From: Nesterenkonia halotolerans
GTDB taxonomy: Bacteria; Actinomycetota; Actinomycetes; Actinomycetales; Micrococcaceae
Direction of reading: 5' to 3'
Length of the DNA: 64,000 bases
Assembly (NCBI RefSeq): GCF_014874065.1
Contig: NZ_JADBEE010000001.1
Span: 682,001-746,000 of the forward strand
The notes under the pieces are model-generated. The model was not told where the DNA came from and made no database searches. It saw only the letters and a list, made by a program, of their open reading frames with translations. This document shows, piece after piece, positions 52,796 through 63,187 of the stretch. Within the stretch, counting starts at the first letter, position 1. Each line of letters opens with the position of its first letter. The position numbers were made by a program, and so were the translations under genes.

Positions 52796-53569
52796 TCAGT
52801 TCCTGAAGTGGTTGACGAGTGTGCCGATGCCTTCGATCTCCGCTTCAAAGCGGTCACCCGAGCTGAGCAGTCCGACGCCGGCGGGGGTGCCGGTGAGGAT
52901 GACATCGCCTGGGAGCAGGGTGAAGGCCTGGGAGATGTAGGAGACCAGCTCGGCCACGCCGAAGATCATCTCCGAGGTGGAGCCGTCCTGGACGGTCTCG
53001 CCGTTGAGCCGGCCGGTGACCCGCAGGCCCTCCGTGTCCAGCTCGGTCTCGATCCACGGACCCAGAGGCGTGGAACCGTCGAAGCCCTTGGCGCGGGCCC
53101 ACTGCCCGTCGGTGCGCTGGGCGTCGCGGGCGGTGAGGTCGTTGGCGACCGTGTAGCCGAAGATGACCTCATCGACCCGATCCACCGGCACGTCCTTGCA
53201 GATGCGACCGATGACCACGGCGAGTTCGGCCTCGTAGCTGATCTCCTCGGAGAAGGAGGGCAGCGTCACCGGCTCGTTCGGGCCGAGCACGGCGGTGTTG
53301 GGGATCATGAACAGCAGCGGGGAGACCGGGATCTCGCCGCCCATCTCGGCCACGTGGTCCGCGTAGTTCTTTCCCACTCCGATGACCTTGGAGCGGGGAA
53401 TGATCGGCGCCACGAGGCGCACATCTTCGATCTTGTGGGTGGTCTCGGTCTGCTGGATGCCCTGATAGAAGGGATCTCCGGCCAGTCCGATGATGGTCTC
53501 TTCGCCCTCTTCCCCGGTGACAAGTCCGTAGGAAGGTTCGGCGTCCGTGACAAAACGTGCAATGCGCAT
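52796..53569 (-). CDS. Fumarylacetoacetate hydrolase (FAH)-family protein
   Basis: A 257-residue FAH-domain protein. The fold signature is [16 protein letters not shown] (about residue 60), [16 protein letters not shown] as the metal site (about 105-119; Glu and Glu), and [13 protein letters not shown] near the end. Family members cleave carbon-carbon bonds in acylpyruvates or beta-ketoacids; substrate unknown. It lies immediately upstream of gltX, a frequent actinobacterial arrangement. The ATG at 53569 is leaderless by the TAGAGT box 6 bp upstream, with an unusual dyad across the start. Confidence 0.86.
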   Translation of the reverse strand: MRIARFVTDAEPSYGLVTGEEGEETIIGLAGDPFYQGIQQTETTHKIEDVRLVAPIIPRSKVIGVGKNYADHVAEMGGEIPVSPLLFMIPNTAVLGPNEPVTLPSFSEEISYEAELAVVIGRICKDVPVDRVDEVIFGYTVANDLTARDAQRTDGQWARAKGFDGSTPLGPWIETELDTEGLRVTGRLNGETVQDGSTSEMIFGVAELVSYISQAFTLLPGDVILTGTPAGVGLLSSGDRFEAEIEGIGTLVNHFRN

Positions 53570-53602
53570 GGACCAACTCTATCGTCCGTGCGCACTGCAC
53601 GT
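53555..53602. promoter_or_regulatory. Dyad across the FAH-gene start
   Basis: ACGTGCAATGCGCA (53555-53568) and TGCGCACTGCACGT (53589-53602) are inverted repeats with 1 mismatch, 20 bp apart. They flank the TAGAGT -10 box and the start codon; the left arm covers the second to fifth codons. It may be an operator. Confidence 0.55.
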
Positions 53603-53618
53603 TCCTGGAGGGTTCGGC

Positions 53619-54692
53619 TCAGGCGAGCTGGTGCATCCAGCCGTGGCGATCCTCGACCGTTCCGGTCTGGATGCCCAGCAGCTCCTCGCGGATCGAGGTG
53701 GTGACCTCGCCGGTTCCTGCGGAGGCGATGCTGCGGTCTCCGTCGACGAGTTCGCCGATCGGGGTGATGACCGCGGCGGTGCCGCAGGCGAAGGCTTCGG
53801 TGATGCTGCCATCGGCGATGCCCGCACCCCATTCGTCCAGGGTCACCCGACGTTCTTCCACGGCCATGCCGCGGTCCTTGGCCAGCTGGATGACCGAGGC
53901 GCGGGTGATGCCTTCCAGGATGGTGCCGGTGAGCTCGGGGGTGATGAGCCGGTTGTCGGCGGTCACCAGGAACACATTCATGCCGCCGAGCTCCTCGACG
54001 GCGTTCTCGCGGGTGGGGTCCAGGAAGAGCACCTGGTCGCAGCCCTGGGCGGTGGCCTGCTGCTGGGCCGCCAGCGATCCCGCGTAGTTGCCGCCGGTCT
54101 TGGCCGCGCCGGTGCCGCCGGGGGCGGCCCGGATGTAGTCACGGGTCACCCAGATGCGCACGGGCTTGAGCTCGCCGCCGAAGTAGTTCCCGGCCGGGGA
54201 GGCGATCACCCGGTAGGAGACCTCGCGGGCGGCGCGGACGCCGAGGAACGCCTCGGAGGCGAACATGAAGGGGCGCAGGTACAGCGCCTCGCCGTCGCCG
54301 TTGGGGACCCAGTCCCTGTCCGTCTGGACGAGCTCCTCCAGCGAGGCCACGAAGAGCTCCTCGGGCAGCTCGGGAAGCGCCATGCGCTGTGCGGAGCGGT
54401 TGAGCCGCCTGGCGTTCTCCAGGGGCCGGAACGTGTAGATGCCGCCGTCGTCGTGGCGGTAGGCCTTCATGCCCTCGAAGATCTCCTGGGCATAGTGCAG
54501 CACCGAGGCAGCGGGATCCAGCGCGATGGGTCCATAGGGCTCCACCCGCGGGTTGGCCCATCCACGCTCGGCGGTCCAGTCGATCACGGCCGTGTGGTCA
54601 GCGAAGCTGGTCCCGAATCCGGGGTTCGCGAGGATCTGCTCCAGTCGCGCAGCTGAGGTGGGATTCGGGTGGGCTGTGTGATCAAACTCCAT
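53619..54692 (-). CDS. ilvE: Branched-chain amino acid aminotransferase
   Basis: A 357-residue class IV PLP enzyme for the last step of Leu, Ile and Val synthesis. Visible are HYAQEIFEGMKAY (about residues 66-78), RNAR-like RPLENARRLNRSA (about 86), the PLP-lysine region KTGGNYAGSLAAQQQA (about 197) and LDPTRENAVEELGGMNVF (about 225). AAAGG lies before the ATG at 54692. It is 81 bp downstream of leuB on the same strand. Confidence 0.95.
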   Translation of the reverse strand: MEFDHTAHPNPTSAARLEQILANPGFGTSFADHTAVIDWTAERGWANPRVEPYGPIALDPAASVLHYAQEIFEGMKAYRHDDGGIYTFRPLENARRLNRSAQRMALPELPEELFVASLEELVQTDRDWVPNGDGEALYLRPFMFASEAFLGVRAAREVSYRVIASPAGNYFGGELKPVRIWVTRDYIRAAPGGTGAAKTGGNYAGSLAAQQQATAQGCDQVLFLDPTRENAVEELGGMNVFLVTADNRLITPELTGTILEGITRASVIQLAKDRGMAVEERRVTLDEWGAGIADGSITEAFACGTAAVITPIGELVDGDRSIASAGTGEVTTSIREELLGIQTGTVEDRHGWMHQLA

Positions 54693-54773
54693 GGTGACCT
54701 TTCAGATGACGAGCGATGAGAAGCTCGCGGGCAGAGATTAGGTCCTACTCTACGAGTTCTTCGCAGTGAGCGT

Positions 54774-55847
54774 TCAACCGCTCAGCCGCGCGACGAAGGC
54801 ATCTCCGCGCTGGCTGGTGCTCAGTCCGGCGGCCCCCTCGGTGGCCCATTCGGTGAGCTGGCTCAACACCGCAGCCTCGATGCGCTCGGCAGCCTCGGAC
54901 ATCCCGAGGTGATCGAGCATGAGCGCGGCGGAGAGCACCGCAGCGGTGGGGTCAGCGATCTGCTTGCCTGCGATGTCGGGCGCGGAGCCGTGCACCGGTT
55001 CGAACATGGACGGCGCAGTGCCCGAGGTGTTGATGGACCCTGAGGATGCCAGGCCGATGCCGCCGGTGATGGCGGGCGCAAGGTCGGTGAGGATGTCACC
55101 GAAGAGGTTGTCCGTGACGATCACATCGAAGCGCTGCGGGTTGTTGACCATGTGGATGGTGGCCGCGTCCACATGCATGTAGTCCCAGCGAACGTCGGGG
55201 AAGGATTCCGCGACGGCCGCGGTCGTCCGTGTCCAGAGGTCACCGGAGTAGGTGAGCACGTTGTTCTTGTGCACGAGGGTCAGGTGCTTGTCGCGGGCCT
55301 GGGCTCGGGTGAAGGCGTCTTCGACCACGCGACGGACGCCGTAGGCGGTGTTGACCGAGACCTCGGTGGCGATCTCTGCGGTGGTGCCGCGGCGCAGCAG
55401 TCCACCGTTTCCGGCATAGGGTCCCTCGGTGCCCTCACGCACCACGACGAAGTCGATCGGGTGCTCGTCATCGACCCCGCGGAGCGGGGAGGTGACTCCG
55501 GGGAAGGACCGGGTGGGGCGCAGGTTCACGCAGTGATCGAGGTTGAAGCGCAGCCCCAGCAGCAGCTCGCGCTCGATGATGCCGGAGGGGACACGCGTGT
55601 CGAGCGGATCTGCTCCCACGGCGCCGAAGAGGATCGCGTCATGCTCGCGCAGCGCGTTGAGCGTCTCCTCGGTCAGGGTCTCCCCCGTGCTCAGCCAGTG
55701 GGCGGCACCCAGGGAGTACTCGGTGTAGTTCAGCCGGGCGCTCTCTCCGGCCACCGCGGCGTCGAGCACCTTGCGAGCCTCGGCGACGACCTCGGGTCCG
55801 ATGCCGTCGCCACCGATTACTGCGATTTCAAATGTGTTCTCAGCCAT
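54774..55847 (-). CDS. leuB: 3-isopropylmalate dehydrogenase
   Basis: A 357-residue enzyme oxidising and decarboxylating 3-isopropylmalate. The N-terminus [13 protein letters not shown], the substrate residues in [18 protein letters not shown] (about 97-114), [11 protein letters not shown] (about 137), and metal ligands in [22 protein letters not shown] (about 240) are seen. TAAAGT lies 6 bp before the ATG (leaderless) and a dyad shared with leuC is centred about 59 bp upstream. Likely regulated by the LtbR/NdgR-like protein. Confidence 0.96.
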   Translation of the reverse strand: MAENTFEIAVIGGDGIGPEVVAEARKVLDAAVAGESARLNYTEYSLGAAHWLSTGETLTEETLNALREHDAILFGAVGADPLDTRVPSGIIERELLLGLRFNLDHCVNLRPTRSFPGVTSPLRGVDDEHPIDFVVVREGTEGPYAGNGGLLRRGTTAEIATEVSVNTAYGVRRVVEDAFTRAQARDKHLTLVHKNNVLTYSGDLWTRTTAAVAESFPDVRWDYMHVDAATIHMVNNPQRFDVIVTDNLFGDILTDLAPAITGGIGLASSGSINTSGTAPSMFEPVHGSAPDIAGKQIADPTAAVLSAALMLDHLGMSEAAERIEAAVLSQLTEWATEGAAGLSTSQRGDAFVARLSG

Positions 55848-55853
55848 AGCGTC

Positions 55854-55859
55854 ACTTTA
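55854..55859 (-). promoter_or_regulatory. leuB -10 box
   Basis: TAAAGT on the minus strand ends 6 bp before the leuB ATG, the pattern of a leaderless promoter. Confidence 0.5.
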
Positions 55860-55898
55860 TGCGCTGGATCCGAGCGGCACGAGAGGTTCAGTTCAGCC

Positions 55899-55913
55899 TC
55901 TCAGCATCTGAGA
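55899..55913. promoter_or_regulatory. Operator shared with leuC: leuB site
   Basis: TCTCA-GCATC-TGAGA followed by TCG lies 52-66 bp before the leuB start, in the same arrangement as the leuC/iclR site. Its centre is about 59 bp before the predicted transcription start, more an activator than a repressor position; see the finding. Confidence 0.7.
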
Positions 55914-55923
55914 TCGTGCGGGC

Positions 55924-57534
55924 TCAGTCCACCCGCTCCTCATGTCGCGGGAAGATCGGCGCCGGCTTCTCGATCGGGGTGCCCGGCACGAGCTCGGTCC
56001 CGAAGGCGGCGAAGCTGCGCGGGCCGGCTCCCGAGGCGTTGGTGGCCCCGGCATCTCCGGCCGCGGGGATGTTCAGCGCGTCCAGCAGCTTTGAGGCAGA
56101 CTCCGGCATGACCGGCTGCACGAGCAGAGCGACCTTGCGCACCACCTCGGCGGTCACGAAGAGCACCGTGTTCATCCGCGAGAGGTCGGTCTTCTTGAGC
56201 TTCCACGGCTCCTGCTCCGCGAAGTAGGCGTTGGCCTCGCCGAGTGCGAACCAGGTCCGTTCCAGTGCGCGATGGAAGTCCTGCATCTCATAGGCGGTGC
56301 GGCTGATCTGAAGCAGCTCCTCGGCCTGGGCGAGGATCCGGCGGTCGGCGGCAGTGCGCTCTCCCGGCTGCGGGATCATGCCCCCGCAGTTCTTCACGAT
56401 CATCGAGAGGGAGCGCTGTGCCAGGTTTCCGAGGTTGTTCGCCAGATCGGAGTTCTTGCGTCCGACGACGGCCTCATGGGTATACGAGCCGTCCTGGCCG
56501 AAGGGGAACTCGCGGAGCAGGAAGAACCGCACCGGGTCCAGACCGTACTCGGCCACCCAGTCGGCAGGGGCGACGACGTTGCCCACCGACTTCGACATCT
56601 TCTCTCCGGCGTTGTGCAGGAAGCCGTGGATCATCACCCGTCGGGGCAGCGGCAGGTCGGCGCTCATCAGGAAGGCCGGCCAGAAGATGCAGTGGAAGCG
56701 GGAGATGTCCTTGCCGATCACATGGACATCCGCTGGCCAGAACTTCTGGAAGCTCTCCGACTCGGTGTCAGGGAAGCCTACGCCGGTGATGTAGTTCGTG
56801 AGCGCGTCCACCCAGACGTACATCACGTGATCGAGATCGGTCTCCGGTGCGGTGAGGTCCTTCGGCACGGGGACGCCCCAGTCGAAGGTGGTCCGGGAGA
56901 TGGAGAGGTCATCGAGGCCGGATTCGACGAAGCGGATCACCTCGTTGAAGCGGCTGCGCGGGCCCCCGAAGTCTGGGTTGGCGGCGAAGAAGTCCAGCAG
57001 CGGCTGCTGGTACTTCGAAAGCCGGAAGAAGTAGGACTCCTCCTCCGTCCAGGTCACCGGGGTTCCGGTCTCGGTGGCGTAGCGCTCGCCATCGGCGCGG
57101 ACCTCGGTCTCGTCGGCGGTGAAGAAGCGTTCATCGCGCACCGAGTACCAGCCGGCGTACTTGTCCAGGTAGATGTCTCCGGCCTCGACCATGCGGCGCC
57201 AGATGGCGGTGGAGGCGGCATAGTGGTCTTCATCGGTGGTGCGGATGAATCGGTCGTAGGAGACGCCTAAGACCTCGTCGTCCACCCGCTTGAACTCGGC
57301 GGAGTTGCGGGTCGCGAGCTCTCGGGGAGCGATCCCCTCCTTCTCCGCGGACTGCTGCATCTTCTGCCCGTGCTCATCGGTGCCGGTGAGGAAGTACGTG
57401 TCGTATCCGTCGAGACGCTTGAAGCGTGCCATCGCGTCGGAGGCGATGTACTCATAGGCGTGCCCGATATGAGGGGTCCCGTTCGGGTACGAGATCGCAG
57501 TGGTGATGTAGTACGAGGGCTGGGAAGAAGTCAC
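55924..57534 (-). CDS. metG: Methionyl-tRNA synthetase
   Basis: A 536-residue class I synthetase. It opens [20 protein letters not shown] (HIGH motif, about residues 12-31), and the KMSKS motif is [12 protein letters not shown] (about 312). No zinc-finger insert of the E. coli type is obvious and no C-terminal dimer domain, so it is the short form. The GTG at 57534 is preceded by TAAATT at 6 bp (leaderless). Downstream, 76 bp separate it from leuB; upstream is serA with 74 bp. Confidence 0.95.
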   Translation of the reverse strand: MTSSQPSYYITTAISYPNGTPHIGHAYEYIASDAMARFKRLDGYDTYFLTGTDEHGQKMQQSAEKEGIAPRELATRNSAEFKRVDDEVLGVSYDRFIRTTDEDHYAASTAIWRRMVEAGDIYLDKYAGWYSVRDERFFTADETEVRADGERYATETGTPVTWTEEESYFFRLSKYQQPLLDFFAANPDFGGPRSRFNEVIRFVESGLDDLSISRTTFDWGVPVPKDLTAPETDLDHVMYVWVDALTNYITGVGFPDTESESFQKFWPADVHVIGKDISRFHCIFWPAFLMSADLPLPRRVMIHGFLHNAGEKMSKSVGNVVAPADWVAEYGLDPVRFFLLREFPFGQDGSYTHEAVVGRKNSDLANNLGNLAQRSLSMIVKNCGGMIPQPGERTAADRRILAQAEELLQISRTAYEMQDFHRALERTWFALGEANAYFAEQEPWKLKKTDLSRMNTVLFVTAEVVRKVALLVQPVMPESASKLLDALNIPAAGDAGATNASGAGPRSFAAFGTELVPGTPIEKPAPIFPRHEERVD

Positions 57535-57608
57535 CTTAGGAATTTACCTCACGCTGTTCCGGGCTGCCGAGCCCGGTCGCGGGATCACGCCGGGAAGCGC
57601 CGCTGGTC

Positions 57609-59204
57609 TCAGTCCTCAAGATCGACCTCGGCGGCCATGTTCGCCTCAACCTCGGCGCAGATCGCGTCGAGCACCCCGGTGGGCAGGGCGGCGTCGATGG
57701 CCAGCACTGCCAGCGCGCGGCCGGCCTTGGTGTTCTGCGAGACCTGCATCCCCGCGATGTTGACCTGGTGCTCCCCCAGGATCCGGCCCAGTGCGCCGAC
57801 CACTCCGGGGCGGTCCGCGTATTCCAGCACGACCAGGTGTTCGGTGAGTGCGATCTCGAGGTCGTAGCCGTTGATGCCGACGATCTTCTGGATCTGCTTG
57901 GGCCCGGTGAGGGTGCCGCGGACCTCGAGGTTGGTGCCGGAGCTGGTGGCCCCGCGCACGGTGAGCGCATTGCGGTAGTCCTCCACCTCGGTGGTGGTGG
58001 TCAGCCGGGTGGAGATGCCGCGCTGCTCGGCCAGCACCGGGGCGTTGACATAGGAGACCTGCTCGGAGACCACATCGGTGAACAGGCCCTTGAGCGCCGC
58101 GAGCTGCAGCGCGGAGACGTTGAGCTCGGCGATCTCGCCGGCGGCCTCGGTCTCGATGTCTGTGAAGGCGTCGGTGGCCAGGGCGTTGAGCACGCGGCCG
58201 AGCTTCTCGATCAGCGGGATGCCCGGGCGGACCAGCTCATCGATGGCGCCTCCTGCGACGTTGACCGCGTCGGGGACCAGCTCGCCGGCCAGCGCCAGGC
58301 GCACCGACTTCGCCACCGAGACGCCTGCCTTCTCCTGAGCCTCGGCGGTGGAGGCGCCCAGGTGCGGGGTGACGACCACGTTCTCTCGGGTGAAGAAGGG
58401 AAGGTCGGTGGAGGGCTCCGCGGCGAAGACATCGACGGCGGCGCCGCCGATGCTGCCCTCGGCCAGGGCCTTCTCCAGGTCAGCCTCATCGATCAGTCCG
58501 CCGCGAGCGACGTTGACCACGAACGCGGTGTCCTTCATCTTGGCGAAGGACTCGGTGTTGAGCATGCCGAGGGTCTCGGGGGTCTTGGGCATGTGGATGG
58601 TGATCACGTCAGACTTCGCGTAGAGCTCATCCAGGCTGACCAGCTGCGCACCGAGCTGGTGAGCGCGTGCCGAGGTGACGTAGGGGTCATAGGCGATGAT
58701 GTCCATATCGAAGGCCTTCATCCGCTCGGCGACCAGTCCACCGATGCGGCCCAGGCCGATCACGCCGAGGGTCTTGTCGGCAAGCTCGAGGCCTGAGTAC
58801 TTCGAGCGCTTCCACTGTCCCTCGCGCAGCGCCTGGTGGGCCGGAGAGATGTTGCGGGCCAGGCCCAGGATGTGCGCGCAGGTGAGCTCTGCGGCGGAGA
58901 TGATGTTCGAGGTGGGAGCGTTGACCACCATGACGCCGGCGGCGGTGGCCGCCTTGATGTCGACGTTGTCCAGACCCACGCCGGCCCGGGCGACGACCTT
59001 GAGCTGCTTGGCGTGGGAGAGCGTCTCGGCGTCGACCTGGGTGGCGGAGCGCACCATCAGCGCGTCCGCGTCGGCGAGATCAGCGAAGAGCCGCTGCCGG
59101 TCGGTGCCGTCGGACTGACGGATCTCGAAATCCGGACCGAGTGCCTCGACGGTGGCGGGTGAGAGTTCCTCGGCAAGTACGACGACGGGGCGGTGAGTGC
59201 TCAC
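57609..59204 (-). CDS. serA: D-3-phosphoglycerate dehydrogenase
   Basis: A 531-residue long-type SerA (catalytic, NAD, intervening and ACT domains), first step of serine synthesis. NAD motif LGVIGLGRIGGLVAERMKAF (about residue 146), the active-site VARGGLIDEADLEKAL (about 237), and TPHLGASTAEAQEKAG (about 279) are typical; the last 75 residues are an ACT domain for feedback by serine. The GTG at 59204 has AGAAGGA 5 bp upstream; a frame from 59255 runs into the region past ilvC. Lies between ilvC and metG. Confidence 0.96.
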   Translation of the reverse strand: MSTHRPVVVLAEELSPATVEALGPDFEIRQSDGTDRQRLFADLADADALMVRSATQVDAETLSHAKQLKVVARAGVGLDNVDIKAATAAGVMVVNAPTSNIISAAELTCAHILGLARNISPAHQALREGQWKRSKYSGLELADKTLGVIGLGRIGGLVAERMKAFDMDIIAYDPYVTSARAHQLGAQLVSLDELYAKSDVITIHMPKTPETLGMLNTESFAKMKDTAFVVNVARGGLIDEADLEKALAEGSIGGAAVDVFAAEPSTDLPFFTRENVVVTPHLGASTAEAQEKAGVSVAKSVRLALAGELVPDAVNVAGGAIDELVRPGIPLIEKLGRVLNALATDAFTDIETEAAGEIAELNVSALQLAALKGLFTDVVSEQVSYVNAPVLAEQRGISTRLTTTTEVEDYRNALTVRGATSSGTNLEVRGTLTGPKQIQKIVGINGYDLEIALTEHLVVLEYADRPGVVGALGRILGEHQVNIAGMQVSQNTKAGRALAVLAIDAALPTGVLDAICAEVEANMAAEVDLED

Positions 59205-59262
59205 TATGTCCTTCTTTTCTGGGCGCTTCGTGGGGTGGCTTGGGGTGTGGTGCACGCAAAGA

Positions 59263-59303
59263 CGGTGAGCGGGGTGGGCCGCGATGGCCCGCCCCGCTCA
59301 CCG
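59263..59303 (-). terminator. Terminator of the ilvBNC operon
   Basis: CGGTGAGCGGGG (59263-59274) pairs with CCCCGCTCACCG (59292-59303); an inner GGGCC/GGCCC pair extends it. The stem lies 8 bp past the ilvC stop and precedes TCTTTGCG on the minus strand. Confidence 0.8.
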
Positions 59304-59310
59304 TGATGAT

Positions 59311-60348
<1,038 letters not shown>

Positions 60349-60396
60349 TCAAGTTGAAGATGGGTGGTTGTCAGGTCGGTGTTCTTCAAGCCATGT

Positions 60397-60930
60397 TCAG
60401 CGCAGGGCTCTGTCCGTCATGGACTTCGCGCCGCGGGAGATCCCGAGCGTGCCGGATCGCACGATCTCGCGGACCCCGAAGGGCTCCAGGACGTCCAGAA
60501 GGGCGTTGAGCTTGTCAGGCGCGCCGGTGGCCTCAACGGTGAGTGAGTCCACGGAGACGTCCACGATCTTGGCGCGGAAGAGCTCGACGGCCTGGGTGAC
60601 CTGCAGACGGGTGGGCGAGTCAGCCTTGACCTTGATCAGCAGGTGTTCGCGCTGGACCGAGTTCTCCGGTGCCAGCTCGATGATCTTGATGACATTGATC
60701 AGCTTGTTCAGCTGTTTAGTGATCTGCTCCAGCAGCACCGAGTCGGCATGCACCACGATGGTGATCCGGCTCAGTCCGGGCAGCTCGGAGGGTCCCACGG
60801 CCAGCGAGTGGATGTTGAACGCGCGGCGGGCGAAGAGTCCGGAGACCTTGGTCAGCACGCCGGGGACGTCCTCCACCAGCACCGAGAGAGTGCGTGGCTG
60901 GGCGGCCGAGGCGATGTCAGTGGTGGCCAT
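60397..60930 (-). CDS. ilvN: Acetolactate synthase small subunit
   Basis: A 177-residue regulatory subunit with an N-terminal ACT domain (about residues 15-90; LSVLVEDVPGVLTKVSGLFARR and the valine-binding region NIHSLAVGPSE) and the C-terminal ALS_ss_C domain. It gives feedback control by valine to IlvB. Overlaps no gene; only 3 bp separate it from ilvB. Confidence 0.96.
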   Translation of the reverse strand: MATTDIASAAQPRTLSVLVEDVPGVLTKVSGLFARRAFNIHSLAVGPSELPGLSRITIVVHADSVLLEQITKQLNKLINVIKIIELAPENSVQREHLLIKVKADSPTRLQVTQAVELFRAKIVDVSVDSLTVEATGAPDKLNALLDVLEPFGVREIVRSGTLGISRGAKSMTDRALR

Positions 60931-60933
60931 GCT

Positions 60934-62811
60934 CTACTCCTCCTCGTCCCATTCCGGGGTCAGGTTGTGGGCGAACTGGATGTCGCTGTTGGAGACCCCG
61001 GCGGGGACCATCGGCCACACCATGGAATCACGGGAGACCACGAAGTCCACGACCACGGGACGGTCGTTGATGGACATCGCCTCGGCGATCACGGCGTCGA
61101 TGTCCTCGGGCTTGTCGCAGCGCAGTCCCACGCAGCCATAGGCCTCGGCGAGCTTGAGGAAGTCGGGGATGCGCACGACCTCTCCCCCGGCGGCGGTCTG
61201 CGAGGTGTTCAGGTGGGTGTTGGAGTAGCGGGACTCGTAGAACAGCGTCTGCCACTGGCGCACCATGCCCAGCGAGGAGTTGTTGATGATCGCGACCTTG
61301 ATCGGGATCTTGTTGATCGCGCAGGTGGCGAGCTCCTGGTTGGTCATCTGGAAGCAGCCGTCACCGTCGATGGCCCAGACCACCCGGTCGGGATTGCCGA
61401 CCTGAGCGCCCATGGCGGCGGGCACCGCGTAGCCCATGGTGCCCAGTCCGCCGGAGTTCAGCCACTGGCGGGGGCGCTCGTACTTGACGAACTGTGAGGA
61501 CCACATCTGGTGCTGTCCGACCCCGGCCACGTAGACGGCCTCGGGGCCCGCGGCCTGGTTGATCTTCTCGATCACCTGCTGGGGCGCGATCTGCCCGTCC
61601 TCGGGGGCGGTGTAGCCCAGCGGGTAGGTCTCGCGGAAGTGATTCAGCTGCTTCCACCAGGCGGTGAGATCGGTGCGGCCGTGCTTGGCGACCAGGGCGT
61701 CGAAGGCCGTGGTCAGCTCGGGCACGATCTCCTTGAGCGAGCCCACGATCGGCACATCGGCCGCGCGGTTCTTCGAGATCTCGGCCGGGTCGATGTCGGC
61801 GTGGATGACCTTGGCATCCGGCGCGAAGCTCTCCAGCTGCCCGGTGACCCGGTCATCGAAGCGCGCCCCGAGGGTGATCAGCAGGTCGGAGCGCTGCAGC
61901 GCGGCGACGGCGGAGACCGTGCCATGCATGCCGGGCATGCCCAGGTTCTGCTGGTGCGAGTCCGGGAAGGCACCGCGGGCCATCAGCGTGTTGACCACGG
62001 GTGCGCCCACGGTCTCCGCCAGCGCGTGGAACTCTGCGGAGGCCTCGGCCTTGATCATGCCGCCACCGATGTAGAACACCGGTCGGGAGGCACCCTGGAT
62101 GAGCTTCGCGGCCTCGCGGATCTGCTTGGAATGACCGCGCGTGACCGGGCGGTACCCGTTGAGCTCGATCTTCGGGGGCCAGGAGAAGGTCGTCTGCGCC
62201 GCCTGTGCCGATTTGGTGATGTCCACCAGCACCGGGCCGGGCCGGCCTGTCGAGGCCAGGTGGAAGGCCTCTGCCATCACGCGAGGGATCTGGTCGGCGT
62301 CGGTGACGAGGTAGGAGTGCTTCGTGATCGGCGTGGAGATGCCGACGATGTCGGCTTCCTGGAAGGCGTCGGTGCCGATGACCGACGCGTTGACCTGTCC
62401 GGTGATCGCGACCATGGGGACCGAGTCCATATGGGCGTCTGCCAGCGGGGTCACCAGGTTCGTGGCGCCGGGGCCGGAGGTGGCGAAGCAGACGCCCACC
62501 TGACCGGTGACCATGGCGTATCCCTGAGCGGCGTGTCCGCCACCCTGCTCATGGCGCACCAAAATGTGGTTGATCTGTTCGGAGTCCATCAGCGGGTCAT
62601 AGGTGGGCAGGATCGCGCCACCGGGGATGCCGAAGACGTCTGTCACACCCAGCTCTTCGAGGCTGCGAATGATCGACTGGGAGCCCGTGACCGCTACCGG
62701 CTCCACCGTGCGGCCGGGGCCGTAGAGTCGCTGATCGGCGGAGGTTCCAGCGGCGCTGCTGGTGGCTTTCGAGCTCAGCAGCGCTGGGCTCGTGGCTGTC
62801 AGATTGCTCAT
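60934..62811 (-). CDS. ilvB: Acetolactate synthase large subunit
   Basis: A 625-residue thiamine-diphosphate enzyme, first common step of branched-chain amino acid synthesis. The glutamate is in [17 protein letters not shown] (about residue 90), the ThDP motif [29 protein letters not shown] (about 468-496), with FAD segment GMHGT. The ATG at 62811 has AGGA 5 bp upstream; the longer frame from 63021 would cover the leader and attenuator and is not coding. First structural gene of ilvBNC, governed by a leader peptide and attenuator upstream. Confidence 0.97.
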   Translation of the reverse strand: MSNLTATSPALLSSKATSSAAGTSADQRLYGPGRTVEPVAVTGSQSIIRSLEELGVTDVFGIPGGAILPTYDPLMDSEQINHILVRHEQGGGHAAQGYAMVTGQVGVCFATSGPGATNLVTPLADAHMDSVPMVAITGQVNASVIGTDAFQEADIVGISTPITKHSYLVTDADQIPRVMAEAFHLASTGRPGPVLVDITKSAQAAQTTFSWPPKIELNGYRPVTRGHSKQIREAAKLIQGASRPVFYIGGGMIKAEASAEFHALAETVGAPVVNTLMARGAFPDSHQQNLGMPGMHGTVSAVAALQRSDLLITLGARFDDRVTGQLESFAPDAKVIHADIDPAEISKNRAADVPIVGSLKEIVPELTTAFDALVAKHGRTDLTAWWKQLNHFRETYPLGYTAPEDGQIAPQQVIEKINQAAGPEAVYVAGVGQHQMWSSQFVKYERPRQWLNSGGLGTMGYAVPAAMGAQVGNPDRVVWAIDGDGCFQMTNQELATCAINKIPIKVAIINNSSLGMVRQWQTLFYESRYSNTHLNTSQTAAGGEVVRIPDFLKLAEAYGCVGLRCDKPEDIDAVIAEAMSINDRPVVVDFVVSRDSMVWPMVPAGVSNSDIQFAHNLTPEWDEEE

Positions 62812-62891
62812 CTTTTCCTCAGTCTCTGGTTCCCGAATTGCTGGTCCAAGAAGTCTCTGGTCCGTGGAGGATCCACTCCGGTCAAGAGAAA

Positions 62892-62931
62892 ACCCCGGCT
62901 GATAAGCCTCTGTGGGGCTCTCTGCCGGGGT
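62892..62931 (-). terminator. ilvB attenuator
   Basis: On the minus strand ACCCCGGC (62931-62924) pairs perfectly with GCCGGGGT (62899-62892), with an inner AGCC/GGCT pair, followed by TTTTCTC. It lies 81 bp before ilvB and after the leader peptide, the standard position of a transcription attenuator. Confidence 0.8.
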
Positions 62932-62965
62932 GAGCGTCTGCGTCAGCTCCAGTTCAGCCGTTCGG

Positions 62966-62984
62966 CAACCCCGTGCGGGGCTTT
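62966..62984 (-). promoter_or_regulatory. Competing hairpin of the ilv leader
   Basis: On the minus strand AGCCCC-GCAC-GGGGTT forms a small stem. Its second arm (CGGGGTT) is complementary to ACCCCG of the attenuator, so an antiterminator pairing that excludes the attenuator is possible. Confidence 0.55.
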
Positions 62985-63010
62985 CGAGTGACCAAGCTGG
63001 GGCGTGTGGA

Positions 63011-63067
63011 TCACTCCACACTTCCCCCGGCGGCGGTTACGGGTACTACCGCTAGTAGTTGACGCAT
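63011..63067 (-). CDS. ilvBNC leader peptide
   Basis: An 18-residue frame reads [18 protein letters not shown]. Codons 4-5 are both CTA and codons 7, 8 and 10 are all GTA, rare codons in this GC-rich genome, with Leu and Val grouped as expected for a peptide whose slow translation signals lack of charged tRNA-Leu or tRNA-Val. The ATG at 63067 is 7 bp past a weak AAGCAT -10 box, so the mRNA is probably leaderless; an in-frame ATG at 63076 would add three residues. The stop is 200 bp before ilvB. Corynebacterium ilvBNC is known to be attenuated by a leader peptide. Confidence 0.8.
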   Translation of the reverse strand: MRQLLAVVPVTAAGGSVE

Positions 63068-63074
63068 GGCGTCC

Positions 63075-63103
63075 ATGCTTCCGTGGCCTGTGATCCGTGT
63101 CAA
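63075..63103 (-). promoter_or_regulatory. ilvBNC promoter
   Basis: On the minus strand a perfect TTGACA (63098-63103) and AAGCAT (63075-63080) are 17 bp apart, and the leader ATG follows 7 bp downstream. Confidence 0.7.
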
Positions 63104-63146
63104 CATCCGCTATGCCCGTCTCACATGGTGGAAGACCTCGGTGTGA

Positions 63147-63174
63147 TGCGGCGGCCCGACAGCGGGCCGCCGCA
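63147..63174 (-). terminator. Hairpin past ilvD
   Basis: TGCGGCGGCCCG (63147-63158) pairs perfectly with CGGGCCGCCGCA (63163-63174) around ACAG, 14 bp past the ilvD stop. No T-run follows. Confidence 0.65.
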
Positions 63175-63187
63175 CCGTGGCAGCGAA

